Shown: positions 40,921-49,426 of the stretch, in pieces
How the letters are laid out: every line of letters starts with the position of its first letter
Position numbering within the stretch: the first letter of the stretch is position 1
Assembly: GCF_902506425.1 (NCBI RefSeq)
Contig: NZ_LR732469.1
Span: 2,761,519 to 2,825,518 of the forward strand
Direction of reading: 5' to 3'
Origin: Novosphingobium sp. 9U
GTDB lineage: Bacteria; Pseudomonadota; Alphaproteobacteria; Sphingomonadales; Sphingomonadaceae
DNA: 64,000 nucleotides
Position numbers and translations under genes: made by a program
Notes under the pieces: model-generated
The model's database searches: none
Told to the model about the DNA's origin: nothing
Seen by the model: only the letters and a program-made list of their open reading frames with translations

Positions 40921-41616
40921 ATGGGTCATAAGTCCAATCCCATCGGTCTGCGCCTGCAGATCAACCGTACCTGGGACAGCCGCTGGTTCTCCGAGGGCAG
41001 CGACTACCGTCAGCTGCTTGAGGAAGACCTCAAGATGCGCAAGTTCATCGTCGAGACCCTGCCCCAGGCAGCGATCTCGAAGGTGGTGATCGAGCGTCCG
41101 GCCAAGCTGTGCCGCGTGTCGATCTATGCCGCCCGTCCGGGTGTCATCATCGGCAAGAAGGGCGCCGACATCGAGAAGCTGCGCAAGCAGCTCGCCGCGA
41201 TGACCAAGAGCGACGTGAAGCTGAACATCGTCGAGATCCGCAAGCCGGAAGTCGACGCCAAGCTCGTTGCCCAGGGCATTGCCGACCAGCTGATCCGCCG
41301 CGTGGCGTTCCGCCGGGCGATGAAGCGCGCGATGCAGTCCGCGATGCGCCTTGGCGCAGAGGGCGTGAAGGTGATGTGCTCGGGCCGTCTCGGCGGCGCC
41401 GAAATCGCCCGCGTTGAGCAGTATCGCGAAGGTCGCGTTCCGCTCCACACGTTGCGTGCGAACATCGACTACGCCGATGCCGAAGCGCTGACCGCGTACG
41501 GCATCATCGGCATCAAGGTCTGGGTCTTCAAGGGTGAGATCCTGGGTCACGATCCGACGGCGCAGGACCGCCTGATGATGGAGGCTCAGACCTCCGGCGT
41601 CCGCCCGGCCCGCTGA
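40921..41616 (+). CDS. rpsC: 30S ribosomal protein S3
   Basis: The 231-residue S3 has an N-terminal KH domain ([20 protein letters not shown]) and the C-terminal half with [20 protein letters not shown]. It forms part of the mRNA entry channel. It starts [20 protein letters not shown], three bases after rplV. Confidence 0.98.
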   Translation: MGHKSNPIGLRLQINRTWDSRWFSEGSDYRQLLEEDLKMRKFIVETLPQAAISKVVIERPAKLCRVSIYAARPGVIIGKKGADIEKLRKQLAAMTKSDVKLNIVEIRKPEVDAKLVAQGIADQLIRRVAFRRAMKRAMQSAMRLGAEGVKVMCSGRLGGAEIARVEQYREGRVPLHTLRANIDYADAEALTAYGIIGIKVWVFKGEILGHDPTAQDRLMMEAQTSGVRPAR

Positions 41617-41637
41617 GTCTAGGATAGAGTAAGCACC

Positions 41638-42072
41638 ATGCTGCAACCGAAAAAGACCAAGTTCCGGAAGGCCTTCAAGGGCCGCATCCACGGACTCGCC
41701 AAGGGTGGCACCGACCTGAACTTCGGCTCGTACGGCCTGAAGGCCCTAGAGCCGGAGCGGATCACCGCACGCCAGATCGAAGCGGCTCGCCGCGCGATCA
41801 CCCGCCACATCAAGCGTCAGGGACGTCTGTGGATCCGCGTGTTCCCCGACGTGCCGGTTTCCAAGAAGCCCGCCGAAGTCCGCCAGGGTAAGGGCAAGGG
41901 CGCCAACGAATACTGGGCCGCTCGCGTCAAGCCGGGCCGGATCCTGTTCGAGCTGGACGGCGTTGCCGGTCCCCTCGCCGCCGAGGCTTTCAGCCGCGCC
42001 GCGATGAAGCTGCCGATCAAGACCAAGGTTGTCGCTCGCCTCGGCGACACGACCCACCTGGGAGGCGAATGA
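41638..42072 (+). CDS. rplP: 50S ribosomal protein L16
   Basis: The 144-residue L16 starts [20 protein letters not shown] and contains [20 protein letters not shown]. It binds near the A site. A 21-base gap follows rpsC. Its end overlaps rpmC. Confidence 0.98.
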   Translation: MLQPKKTKFRKAFKGRIHGLAKGGTDLNFGSYGLKALEPERITARQIEAARRAITRHIKRQGRLWIRVFPDVPVSKKPAEVRQGKGKGANEYWAARVKPGRILFELDGVAGPLAAEAFSRAAMKLPIKTKVVARLGDTTHLGGE

Positions 42073-42275
42073 TGGCCAAGTTCGAAGACCTGTCGACCAA
42101 GACCGATGATCAGCTCAAGGATGAGCTGTCCGATCTGAAGCGCGAGCAGTTCAACCTGCGTTTCCAGGCCGCCACGAGCCAGCTCGAGCGTCCGGCCCGG
42201 ATCAAGGAAGTGCGTCGCGACATCGCCCGCATCAAGACGCTGCAGACGCAGCGCTCTGCCGAAGCGGCGAAGTAA
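42072..42275 (+). CDS. rpmC: 50S ribosomal protein L29
   Basis: The 67-residue L29 starts [20 protein letters not shown] and contains [17 protein letters not shown]. Two adjacent ATGs (42069 and 42072) are possible; the second lies at the right distance from GGGAGG and matches the family start. It overlaps the rplP stop by one base. Confidence 0.95.
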   Translation: MAKFEDLSTKTDDQLKDELSDLKREQFNLRFQAATSQLERPARIKEVRRDIARIKTLQTQRSAEAAK

Positions 42276-42286
42276 GGAGACCAACG

Positions 42287-42574
42287 ATGCCCAAGCGTAT
42301 CCTGACGGGGACCGTGGTTTCCGACAAGACCGACAAGACCGTGACCGTGCTCGTCGAGCGTAAGGTGAAGCACCCGCTCTACGGGAAGATCATCCGCCGT
42401 TCGAAGAAGTACCACGCCCACGACGAAGAGAACGCCTACCAGACCGGCGAGCGCGTTCGCATCGAAGAGACCAAGCCGATCTCCAAGACCAAGTCTTGGA
42501 AGGTGCTCGATCGCCTGCAGGCGAGCAAGGGCACCGCGATCGAGGCGAACCTCGACGTGGACAACGCCCGCTAA
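42287..42574 (+). CDS. rpsQ: 30S ribosomal protein S17
   Basis: The 95-residue S17 starts [20 protein letters not shown] and contains [20 protein letters not shown]. An AAGGAG box precedes it. A 112-base gap with hairpins follows, so rplN may have a leader of its own. Confidence 0.97.
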   Translation: MPKRILTGTVVSDKTDKTVTVLVERKVKHPLYGKIIRRSKKYHAHDEENAYQTGERVRIEETKPISKTKSWKVLDRLQASKGTAIEANLDVDNAR

Positions 42575-42583
42575 AGTGAGTAT

Positions 42584-42662
42584 GGGCGCCGATCCCTCGG
42601 CGCCCTGCTCCGCTTTTGCAGGTCACGAGAGATTTTTTGGAACTGCCGGACTGGTTCCGGCA
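42584..42662 (+). promoter_or_regulatory. Two hairpins between rpsQ and rplN
   Basis: GGGCGCCGA at 42584-42592 pairs with TCGGCGCCC at 42597-42605 around a TCCC loop, and TGCCGGA at 42644-42650 pairs with TCCGGCA at 42656-42662. A GATTTTTTGG lies between them. They mark the classical S10/spc boundary and may act as attenuator or leader for rplN. This is inference from structure alone. Confidence 0.5.
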
Positions 42663-42686
42663 AGCCGTTGAGAAGGAACCGGATCG

Positions 42687-43055
42687 ATGATCCAGATGCA
42701 ATCCAATCTCGACGTCGCGGACAACAGCGGCGCTAAGCGCGTCCAGTGCATCAAGGTGCTGGGTGGCTCTAAGCGTCGTACCGCAGGCGTCGGCGACATC
42801 ATCGTGGTGTCGATCAAGGAGGCGCAGCCCCGCGCTCGCGTCAAGAAGGGCGACGTTCACCGCGCGGTGATCGTGCGCACCCGCAAGGACGTGCGTCGCG
42901 CCGACGGGAGCGTGATCCGCTTCGACAGCAATGCTGCCGTGCTGATCAACAAGAACGAGGAGCCGATCGGCACTCGTATCTTCGGCCCCGTGGTCCGCGA
43001 GCTGCGCGGCCGTGGCTTCATGAAGATCATCAGCCTCGCGCCGGAGGTGCTGTAA
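42687..43055 (+). CDS. rplN: 50S ribosomal protein L14
   Basis: The 122-residue L14 starts [20 protein letters not shown] and contains [20 protein letters not shown] and [20 protein letters not shown]. An AGAAGG box precedes it. Its stop overlaps the rplX start in TAATG. Confidence 0.98.
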   Translation: MIQMQSNLDVADNSGAKRVQCIKVLGGSKRRTAGVGDIIVVSIKEAQPRARVKKGDVHRAVIVRTRKDVRRADGSVIRFDSNAAVLINKNEEPIGTRIFGPVVRELRGRGFMKIISLAPEVL

Positions 43056-43372
43056 TGGCCGCCGCTAAGATCAAGAAGGGCGACAGCGTCGTCGTTCGCT
43101 CGGGCAAGGACAAGGGCCGTACCGGCACTGTCACCCAGGTCCTCCCCAAGGAGGGCAAGGTCGTGGTCGAAGGCATCAACGTGATGACCCGCCACCGCAA
43201 GCCCAGTCAGACGAACCCGCAAGGTGGCATCGATCGCCTGCCGGCGCCGATGGCAATCAGCAAAGTCGGCCTGGCCGACACGGACGGCAAGCCTACGCGC
43301 GTGCGGTTCGAGACCAAGGACGGCAAGAAGGTCCGCGTGGCCGTGAAGTCCGGAGAGACGATCGATGGCTGA
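43055..43372 (+). CDS. rplX: 50S ribosomal protein L24
   Basis: The 105-residue L24, an assembly-initiator protein, has a KOW motif at [20 protein letters not shown] and the usual [20 protein letters not shown]. It overlaps rplN by one base and rplE by eight. Confidence 0.98.
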   Translation: MAAAKIKKGDSVVVRSGKDKGRTGTVTQVLPKEGKVVVEGINVMTRHRKPSQTNPQGGIDRLPAPMAISKVGLADTDGKPTRVRFETKDGKKVRVAVKSGETIDG

Positions 43373-43952
43373 CACCTACACCCCGCGTCTTCGCACGAAG
43401 TATGACGCCGAGATCGCGAAAGCGATGACCGAGAAGTTCGGTTACAAGAACGTCATGGAAGTGCCCAAGATCGAGAAGATCACGCTCAACATGGGCGTGG
43501 GCGAGGCGAGCCAGGACAAGAAGAAGGTCCAGACCGCCGCTGCTGAGATGGAAGCGATCGCCGGCCAGAAGCCTGTGATCACCAAGGCTCGCAAGTCCAT
43601 CGCGCAGTTCAAGCTGCGCGAGGGCATGCCGATCGGTTGCAAGGTCACCTTGCGTCGTGAGCGCATGTACGAGTTCCTGGACCGTCTGGTCACGATCGCG
43701 ATGCCCCGCATCCGCGACTTCCGTGGCCTGAACCCCAAGTCGTTCGACGGCCGTGGCAACTACGCCATGGGCCTCAAGGAGCAGATCATCTTCCCAGAGA
43801 TCAGCTACGACAAGATCGACAAGGTGCGTGGCATGGACATCATCGTCACCACCACGGCGAAGACCGACGACGAGGCGCGCGAGCTGCTGCGTCTGTTCGG
43901 TTTCCCGTTCCCGGCGCCGGAAGCCGCCGCTGAAGAGAAGCAGGCCGCGTGA
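43365..43952 (+). CDS. rplE: 50S ribosomal protein L5
   Basis: The 195-residue L5 binds 5S rRNA. It contains [37 protein letters not shown] and [20 protein letters not shown]. The start lies eight bases inside rplX. The C-terminus carries a short Glu/Ala-rich tail. Confidence 0.98.
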   Translation: MADTYTPRLRTKYDAEIAKAMTEKFGYKNVMEVPKIEKITLNMGVGEASQDKKKVQTAAAEMEAIAGQKPVITKARKSIAQFKLREGMPIGCKVTLRRERMYEFLDRLVTIAMPRIRDFRGLNPKSFDGRGNYAMGLKEQIIFPEISYDKIDKVRGMDIIVTTTAKTDDEARELLRLFGFPFPAPEAAAEEKQAA

Positions 43953-43980
43953 GCGGTCTTAGGTAAGAGAGCTTAAGTCC

Positions 43981-44286
43981 ATGGCGAAACTGAGTTCCGT
44001 GAACAAGAACGAGCGTCGTAAGAAGCTCGTCAAGAAGTATGCCGGCAAGTACGCTGCCCTCAAGGCGGTGGCCGACGATGAATCGCTCGACGAAACCGAG
44101 CGCCTGATCGCCCGCCTGAAGCTGGCCGAGATACCGCGCAACGCCAACCCGACCCGGGTTCGCAACCGTTGCGCCACGACCGGCCGCCCGCGCGGCTACT
44201 ACCGCAAGTTCGGGATCAACCGTATCGAGATCAGGAACCTTGGCAACAAGGGCATGATCCCCGGTCTGGTCAAGTCGAGCTGGTAA
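43981..44286 (+). CDS. rpsN: 30S ribosomal protein S14 (zinc-free type)
   Basis: The 101-residue long form of S14 starts [20 protein letters not shown] and contains [20 protein letters not shown]. It has no pair of CxxC motifs, so it is the zinc-independent paralogue. Confidence 0.98.
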   Translation: MAKLSSVNKNERRKKLVKKYAGKYAALKAVADDESLDETERLIARLKLAEIPRNANPTRVRNRCATTGRPRGYYRKFGINRIEIRNLGNKGMIPGLVKSSW

Positions 44287-44298
44287 GGATTATCTGAA

Positions 44299-44694
44299 AT
44301 GGCTTTGACCGATCCCCTGGGCGATATGCTCACCCGCATCCGCAACGGCCAGCAGGCGAAGAAGGACTCCGTCCTCTCGCCGGCCTCGAAGCTGCGCTCG
44401 CGCGTGCTCGAGGTGCTGCAGCGTGAAGGTTACATCCGTGGTTTCAGCGATGACGCCACCGGTGCCCACCCGCAGCTGCGCATTGAGCTGAAGTATTTCG
44501 AGGGCGAGCCTGCGATCAAGCACATCGCTCGCGTTTCCAAGCCTGGCCGCCGCGTCTATTCGGGTTCCAAGGAACTGCCGATCGTGCGCAACGGCCTTGG
44601 CATCACCATCGTCTCGACGCCGCGCGGCGTGCTCTCGGATGCCGAAGCACGCAGCCAGAACGTCGGCGGCGAAGTGCTCGCGGAGGTCTTCTGA
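44299..44694 (+). CDS. rpsH: 30S ribosomal protein S8
   Basis: The 131-residue S8 starts [20 protein letters not shown] and contains [20 protein letters not shown]. An AAGGA box is present. The stop overlaps the rplF start. Confidence 0.98.
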   Translation: MALTDPLGDMLTRIRNGQQAKKDSVLSPASKLRSRVLEVLQREGYIRGFSDDATGAHPQLRIELKYFEGEPAIKHIARVSKPGRRVYSGSKELPIVRNGLGITIVSTPRGVLSDAEARSQNVGGEVLAEVF

Positions 44695-45227
44695 TGAGCC
44701 GCATCGGCAAGCGTCCGGTTGCGATCCCGAGCGGCGTCACCGCCGACATCAAGGATGGCATCCTCTCGGTAAAGGGTCCCAAGGGCACCCTCACCCTCAC
44801 TCTGCGTGACGAGATCAGCTACACGCTCGACGACGGCGGCATCCTCGTGAAGCCGGCGAACGACACCAAGGAAGCTCGCGCTTTCTGGGGCATGCAGCGC
44901 ACGCTGGTGTCGAACCTCGTCGAAGGCGTGACCACGGGCTTCACCAAGACGCTCGAGATCACCGGTGTCGGCTACCGCGCCAATGCTCAGGGCAAGACCC
45001 TGAAGCTGCAGCTCGGCTACTCGCACGACGTCGACATCGCGGTGCCCGAAGGCATCGAGATTAAGACGCCGGACAACACCACGATCGAGATCTCCGGCAA
45101 CGACAAGCAGAAGGTCGGCCAGATCGCGGCCGAGATCCGCCGCTGGCGCAAGCCCGAGCCTTACAAGGGCAAGGGCATCAAGTACCGTGGCGAGTACATC
45201 TTCCGCAAGGAAGGGAAGAAGAAGTAA
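44694..45227 (+). CDS. rplF: 50S ribosomal protein L6
   Basis: The 177-residue L6 starts [20 protein letters not shown] and ends with [20 protein letters not shown] and a basic tail. It contains [20 protein letters not shown]. Its stop overlaps the rplR start. Confidence 0.98.
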   Translation: MSRIGKRPVAIPSGVTADIKDGILSVKGPKGTLTLTLRDEISYTLDDGGILVKPANDTKEARAFWGMQRTLVSNLVEGVTTGFTKTLEITGVGYRANAQGKTLKLQLGYSHDVDIAVPEGIEIKTPDNTTIEISGNDKQKVGQIAAEIRRWRKPEPYKGKGIKYRGEYIFRKEGKKK

Positions 45228-45565
45228 TGGCCAAGCTCAACCTCTTCGATCGCCGCAAGCGTCGCGTCCGCACATCGCTGCGCGCGCGTTCGGGCAGCCG
45301 CCCTCGCCTGTCGGTGCACCGCACCGGTCGGCACATCTACGCGCAGATCATCGACGACGCGCAGGGCCGCACGCTCGCAGCCGCCAACACGCTTGGCGCC
45401 AAGGGCACCGACATGGAAGCCGCGACCCGAGTGGGTCAGCAGCTGGCCGAGAAGGCCAAGGCCGCTGGCGTCACCGCAGTCGTGTTCGACCGCGGCGGTT
45501 TCCTCTTCCACGGTCGCGTCAAGGCGCTGGCCGAAGCCGCCCGTGAAGGCGGGCTGGAGTTCTGA
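45227..45565 (+). CDS. rplR: 50S ribosomal protein L18
   Basis: The 112-residue L18 binds 5S rRNA. It contains [19 protein letters not shown] and [20 protein letters not shown]. It lies between rplF and rpsE with two intergenic bases before rpsE. Confidence 0.97.
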   Translation: MAKLNLFDRRKRRVRTSLRARSGSRPRLSVHRTGRHIYAQIIDDAQGRTLAAANTLGAKGTDMEAATRVGQQLAEKAKAAGVTAVVFDRGGFLFHGRVKALAEAAREGGLEF

Positions 45566-45567
45566 TC

Positions 45568-46332
45568 ATGGCAGACGAAAACAACAACGAGCAGCCGATC
45601 GCGGCTGAGGCGCCCCAGGGTGTCGACAACGCTCCGGCAGCCGGTGGCTACCAGGGTCAGGGCGGTGGTCGCGGTGGCCGTGGTCCCGGTGGCGGCAATC
45701 GTGGCCGGGGCGGCAACGACCGTGGTGGTCGCGGTGGCAACGATCGTGGTGGCCGTCGTGACGACCGTCGCGGGCGTGGTGGCGACGACGAGGGTGGCGA
45801 AGAGCTGATCGAGAAGCTCGTCCACATCAACCGTGTCTCCAAGACCGTGAAGGGCGGCAAGCGCTTCGGCTTTGCGGCGCTGGTCGTCGTGGGTGACGGC
45901 AAGGGCCGCGTCGGCTTCGGTCACTCCAAGGCACGCGAAGTGCCTGAGGCGATCACCAAGGCGACTGCCTCGGCGAAGAAGAAGATGGTGCGCGTCCCCC
46001 TCAAGGAAGGCCGCACCCTGCACCACGACGGCAAGGGCCACTTTGGCGCCGGCCGCGTGAACGTGCGCACGGCTCCTGCGGGTACCGGCATCATCGCCGG
46101 TGGTCCGATGCGCGCCGTGTTCGAGAGCCTGGGCGTTCACGACGTGGTGACCAAGTCGGTCGGCACTTCGAACCCCTACAACATGATCCGCGCCACGTTC
46201 GACGCGCTGACCAACCAGACTTCGCCGAAGTCGGTCGCTCAGCGTCGCGGCAAGAAGGTCGCTGACCTGCTTGGCCGCGGTGGCGCATCTGAGGTGGAGG
46301 CTGAGGCCGCTGCCGAAGCCATCGCGGAGTAA
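45568..46332 (+). CDS. rpsE: 30S ribosomal protein S5 with RG-rich N-terminal extension
   Basis: The core S5 (about residues 85-254) is standard: [40 protein letters not shown] and [20 protein letters not shown]. Ahead of it lies an extension of about 80 residues made of an acidic/Asn start and then RGG/GRG and NDRGGRGG repeats, unlike the usual S5 N-terminus of 20 or so residues. The extension is in frame with the rplR-spaced ATG at 45568, and codon use is normal. Confidence 0.95.
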   Translation: MADENNNEQPIAAEAPQGVDNAPAAGGYQGQGGGRGGRGPGGGNRGRGGNDRGGRGGNDRGGRRDDRRGRGGDDEGGEELIEKLVHINRVSKTVKGGKRFGFAALVVVGDGKGRVGFGHSKAREVPEAITKATASAKKKMVRVPLKEGRTLHHDGKGHFGAGRVNVRTAPAGTGIIAGGPMRAVFESLGVHDVVTKSVGTSNPYNMIRATFDALTNQTSPKSVAQRRGKKVADLLGRGGASEVEAEAAAEAIAE

Positions 46333-46338
46333 TCGATC

Positions 46339-46515
46339 ATGGCAACCATCAAGATCAAGCAGATCGGCTCGCCGATCCGTCGCCCGGAAGCTCAGAAGAA
46401 GATTCTGATCGGCCTGGGCCTGGGCAAGATGAACCGTGTCGTCGAGCTCCAGGACACCGCGGAAGTGCGTGGCGCCATCGCCCGCCTGCCGCACATGGTG
46501 CAGATCGTCGACTGA
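46339..46515 (+). CDS. rpmD: 50S ribosomal protein L30
   Basis: The 58-residue L30 starts [20 protein letters not shown] and contains the signature [20 protein letters not shown]. The gene is too short for a 60-codon cutoff but matches the family from end to end and follows rpsE by six bases. It is the last gene of the cluster here; a terminator follows 30 bases later. Confidence 0.97.
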   Translation: MATIKIKQIGSPIRRPEAQKKILIGLGLGKMNRVVELQDTAEVRGAIARLPHMVQIVD

Positions 46516-46545
46516 CCTGAACGTCCTTCGATGCGAACGAACAAG

Positions 46546-46571
46546 CCCCGGCCGCAAGGTCGGGGTTTTTT
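46546..46571 (+). terminator. Intrinsic terminator after rpmD
   Basis: CCCCGGCC (46546-46553), a GCAA loop and GGTCGGGG (46558-46565) are followed at once by six T. It ends the ribosomal protein transcript before rplO would be expected. Confidence 0.93.
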
Positions 46572-46665
46572 CGTTGGGAACGCTCAGCCTTCGCAAGCTT
46601 GACCCTGCCCCGCATGTGATCGACGCTGTCGCAAACACAAAGCCGGGTATCGAGGGAGAGCGACC

Positions 46666-47139
46666 ATGGAGAGCAGCGAGCGCCTGCTGGCGATCGAAGA
46701 GATCAAGCAAGCCAAGGCCTGGTACTTCTACGGTCTCGATCACCGCGACTGGGACATCTGGCGCGAGCGCGTGTGGACGCATGACGGCCGCCTGGAAGTG
46801 CCCGAGGCCGGCATGGTGGTGGAACCGCTTGAGACGGTGATCGCCTGGGTGGCTGAGTCTACCGCCGATCAGGTCTCCGTGCACCACGGCCACATGCCGA
46901 TCATCGACTTCGTCTCAGACGACGAGGCGAAGGTTATCTGGGCCATGGAGGACCGGCTCTACCGCAGCGAGGCGCATCCGCTGCCCGGCAATGTGGGCTA
47001 CCTGCATGGCTTCGGCCACTATCACGAGACCTACGTGCGGACCGAGCGAGGCTGGCGCCTGCGCGCATCGCGTCTTACGCGCTTGCGGGTGGAGGAACAT
47101 GCGCGCGGCCACGTTGCGCGTGAGCCGCGCGCCGGGTGA
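46666..47139 (+). CDS. SnoaL/NTF2-like protein
   Basis: The 157-residue protein has the cone-shaped SnoaL-like fold, as judged from LLAIEEIKQAKAWYFYGLDH, then RDWDIWRERVWTHDGRLEV and the C-terminal GFGHYHETYVRTERGWRLRA. In sphingomonads such proteins commonly accompany steroid or aromatic catabolic enzymes as small isomerases, dehydratases or binding proteins; the activity here is unknown. A GGGAGAG box precedes the ATG. A Rieske oxygenase gene lies 640 bases downstream on the other strand. Confidence 0.8.
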   Translation: MESSERLLAIEEIKQAKAWYFYGLDHRDWDIWRERVWTHDGRLEVPEAGMVVEPLETVIAWVAESTADQVSVHHGHMPIIDFVSDDEAKVIWAMEDRLYRSEAHPLPGNVGYLHGFGHYHETYVRTERGWRLRASRLTRLRVEEHARGHVAREPRAG

Positions 47140-47247
47140 TACGTGGCGGGCAGGTGTGAACCCGTAAGACTACGCAGACCGAGTTTCGCGCTTCATCAGC
47201 CTTGCAGGGCTATAGCCTGCCGTCAGGAAGGCTGAGGACGTTTATGC

Positions 47248-47706
47248 ATGGCAGAGCGGAATAGCGGGATGCTCGCGCACGGCGAGTGGCTCGACGCCTT
47301 GCGCGACTTGTCGCTGTGCTGCGCCGTCAGCGCGTGCGACGAGACGCAGGATCGCGTGCGCGAGATCAACGCGTTGCTGCTGGTAGCGCCGGCCCGGTCG
47401 CTGATCGATGGCCTGCGGCCGATCGGCGCGACCCGGATCGAAGCGCTGATCAATGCCGGCGCCTGCGAAACCGCGATCATGACGATGCTTGAGGCGGGTG
47501 CGGGATTCCTGCTGTCCCGCGGCAGCGATGGGCAGAGCCTTGCGACCGTTGCCCTGCCCGGCAGTGCGCACGAAGCGTCGGGTGCGGGCGCCTCCCCTAC
47601 ACTCGCGCTGGTCGGTGCAATGGCGGACGCGCTGGCTAGCACCGCCTCAGGCGAGCGCATGGCTGCGCGGCAGAGGGGCCTCGGCCGGGGTCACGCGCTG
47701 CACTGA
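47248..47706 (+). CDS. Hypothetical protein (152 aa)
   Basis: I do not recognise a family. The protein starts MAERNSGMLAHGEWLDALRD, is mainly alpha-helical in appearance, has a Cys pair (LSLCCAVSAC) and an Ala/Gly-rich C-terminal half, and lacks a signal peptide. A GAGGA sequence lies about ten bases before the ATG at 47248. It is convergent with the Rieske oxygenase gene. An inverted repeat with arms at 47729-47735 and 47744-47750 lies between them. Confidence 0.55.
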   Translation: MAERNSGMLAHGEWLDALRDLSLCCAVSACDETQDRVREINALLLVAPARSLIDGLRPIGATRIEALINAGACETAIMTMLEAGAGFLLSRGSDGQSLATVALPGSAHEASGAGASPTLALVGAMADALASTASGERMAARQRGLGRGHALH

Positions 47707-47778
47707 ACTCGGATGCGAGTTACGCTCCCCTCTCCACGGTCGAGGAGAGGCAAGAAGAATCCGCAGCCGAACTACAGC

Positions 47779-49230
47779 TCAATCAATCCTCGCGCGATTC
47801 CCGATCAGGCTGGGCGCGCCGCGGCCTTCCATGAACTCCGCGAGATTGCGATGGAGGTTGATGACCTTCTGCTCCTGGTGCGGGTTGGGCAGCGGGCCGC
47901 GGAAGCCGGACGACTTCATGCCCTTCTGCACGAACTCCATGTTGGAGAAGTCCTGCGCCAGGACCGAGCCCCACTTTTCGCCGACCGGCTCGGCATAGAC
48001 CCACTCGGTCTCCGGTGCTTCACCCACCGCAAAGCGCTCCAGCGCATAGCTTTCGAACACGCACTTGTTCGGATCGTCGCCGTAGGGGCGCACGCGGTAG
48101 CACAGGGCGAAGGTCTCGCCGTGCAGGATGTTCTGGTTCGGGAACAAGCCCCAGGCGAGCCCGCCCTCTTTCTTGATCTCGGGCGGCACCTCGGGCCAGA
48201 TAACCCCGCGCGCAGCGTCGTCGGCCTTAGCCGATGCGATCCAGTGCGCGATGCACTCCTGCGGCGTCGCCGTTTCAGGCAGTTCGTCCTTGAGCCGGCT
48301 TGCCGCATTGACCAGCGTCTCGGTCGAGGCGGAGAAGTTCACCGTCTCGTAGTTCTCCCGGATCAGCTCGTATGTTGAGACGCGCGGATCGTCGCCCTTG
48401 CCGGCGCGGGTCGTTCCGGCGCTCTCGCTCATCTGGAACTTGGCGTCGCGGGTGTCGTAGCTCGATACCGAGTGCAGGCCGTACTGCTTGGATAGCGCGT
48501 AGTAGTCGCCATAGGCGAGCAACTGCGTGTGGGTGCCGGCGACGTGATACGGCTCCAGAAACGCTTCGATCGCGGTCTTCCAGTTGCAATTGTAGATCGC
48601 CCACTGGCGCCACTTGTACTGCATGCCGGCCAGATCGAAGTGCGACAGGATCTCGCCCGCGCGGCCCATCCAGTCCTTCAGCGAAGGCGCTTGCGGGTCC
48701 ATGTTGATGTAGATGTAGCCCTGCCAGGTATCGACCTGCACTTCGGACAGGCAAGTCATCTCGGGCGTCAGCGTGTTGCCCCAGTCCTGCGGGTCGAGGA
48801 TGTAGGTGTTCTCACCCTCCAGGTTGAAGGTCCAGCCGTGAAAGCCGCAGATGAAGTTCTTGCGGTTGGACCCACGCACGTCGTGCACGGGGCGGTCGTG
48901 CAAGCTGGTCGGCCCGGGGAGAAAGTCGGGCACGCTGACCAGCTGGCGGCCGCGGTGCGGACAGACGTTGTGGAAGGCCTTCAGCGAGCCGTCCTCCTTG
49001 CGCAGGATGATGACCGACTCGTCGGCGACGTTGTACGTCAGCCAGTCGCCCGGGTTGGGCAGGTCGCTCTCTCGCTCGACCATTTGCCAGATCTTGGGCC
49101 AGAGCAGCTGCTTCTCTGCGTCCAGGTACTCCTTGGAGAGGAACGCCTCGGTCGGGTACGTGACCAGGCGTTCCTCGTCCATGTCCTGGGCAGTGATGTT
49201 CGCGGGCGCGAACGTCTCAGGCTTGTTCAT
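47779..49230 (-). CDS. Rieske aromatic ring-hydroxylating oxygenase, alpha subunit
   Basis: The 483-residue oxygenase has an N-terminal Rieske [2Fe-2S] site (CPHRG with Cys90/His92, and CGFHGWTF with Cys128/His131) and a catalytic domain with the mononuclear iron region WKTAIEAFLEPYHVAGTH. It should hydroxylate or demethylate an aromatic or steroid substrate with electrons from a ferredoxin reductase encoded elsewhere. No beta subunit or reductase gene is adjacent. The ATG at 49230 is preferred because GGGAG lies eight bases upstream; one at 49245 is also in frame. Confidence 0.9.
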   Translation of the reverse strand: MNKPETFAPANITAQDMDEERLVTYPTEAFLSKEYLDAEKQLLWPKIWQMVERESDLPNPGDWLTYNVADESVIILRKEDGSLKAFHNVCPHRGRQLVSVPDFLPGPTSLHDRPVHDVRGSNRKNFICGFHGWTFNLEGENTYILDPQDWGNTLTPEMTCLSEVQVDTWQGYIYINMDPQAPSLKDWMGRAGEILSHFDLAGMQYKWRQWAIYNCNWKTAIEAFLEPYHVAGTHTQLLAYGDYYALSKQYGLHSVSSYDTRDAKFQMSESAGTTRAGKGDDPRVSTYELIRENYETVNFSASTETLVNAASRLKDELPETATPQECIAHWIASAKADDAARGVIWPEVPPEIKKEGGLAWGLFPNQNILHGETFALCYRVRPYGDDPNKCVFESYALERFAVGEAPETEWVYAEPVGEKWGSVLAQDFSNMEFVQKGMKSSGFRGPLPNPHQEQKVINLHRNLAEFMEGRGAPSLIGNRARID

Positions 49231-49375
49231 CGGTGCATCTCCCATGCGTTCCCGCGCCGACGCTCTTGTGCCGAGCGCTTCCGGACGCGGGCGGGCCGCT
49301 ATTCAACACTCCTGTTCATTAAGGCCGATCGGAGGCGATTGCCAGTGCCGAAATCGTGCTGGCTGCAGGCAGCAG

Positions 49376-49408
49376 AAAGGGCGGACAGCGCGTGCTGCCC
49401 GCCCCTTT
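49376..49408 (-). terminator. Probable terminator downstream of the PhoX-type gene
   Basis: AAAGGGCGGACAGC at 49376-49389 pairs with GCTGCCCGCCCCTTT at 49394-49408 with one bulge and a GCGT loop. Read on the minus strand the hairpin ends in CCCTTTCT. It lies 19 bases past the stop at 49427. A 16-base palindrome covers the stop codon itself (49419-49434). Confidence 0.65.
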
Positions 49409-49426
49409 TGCTCGCCCACCCTTTGA

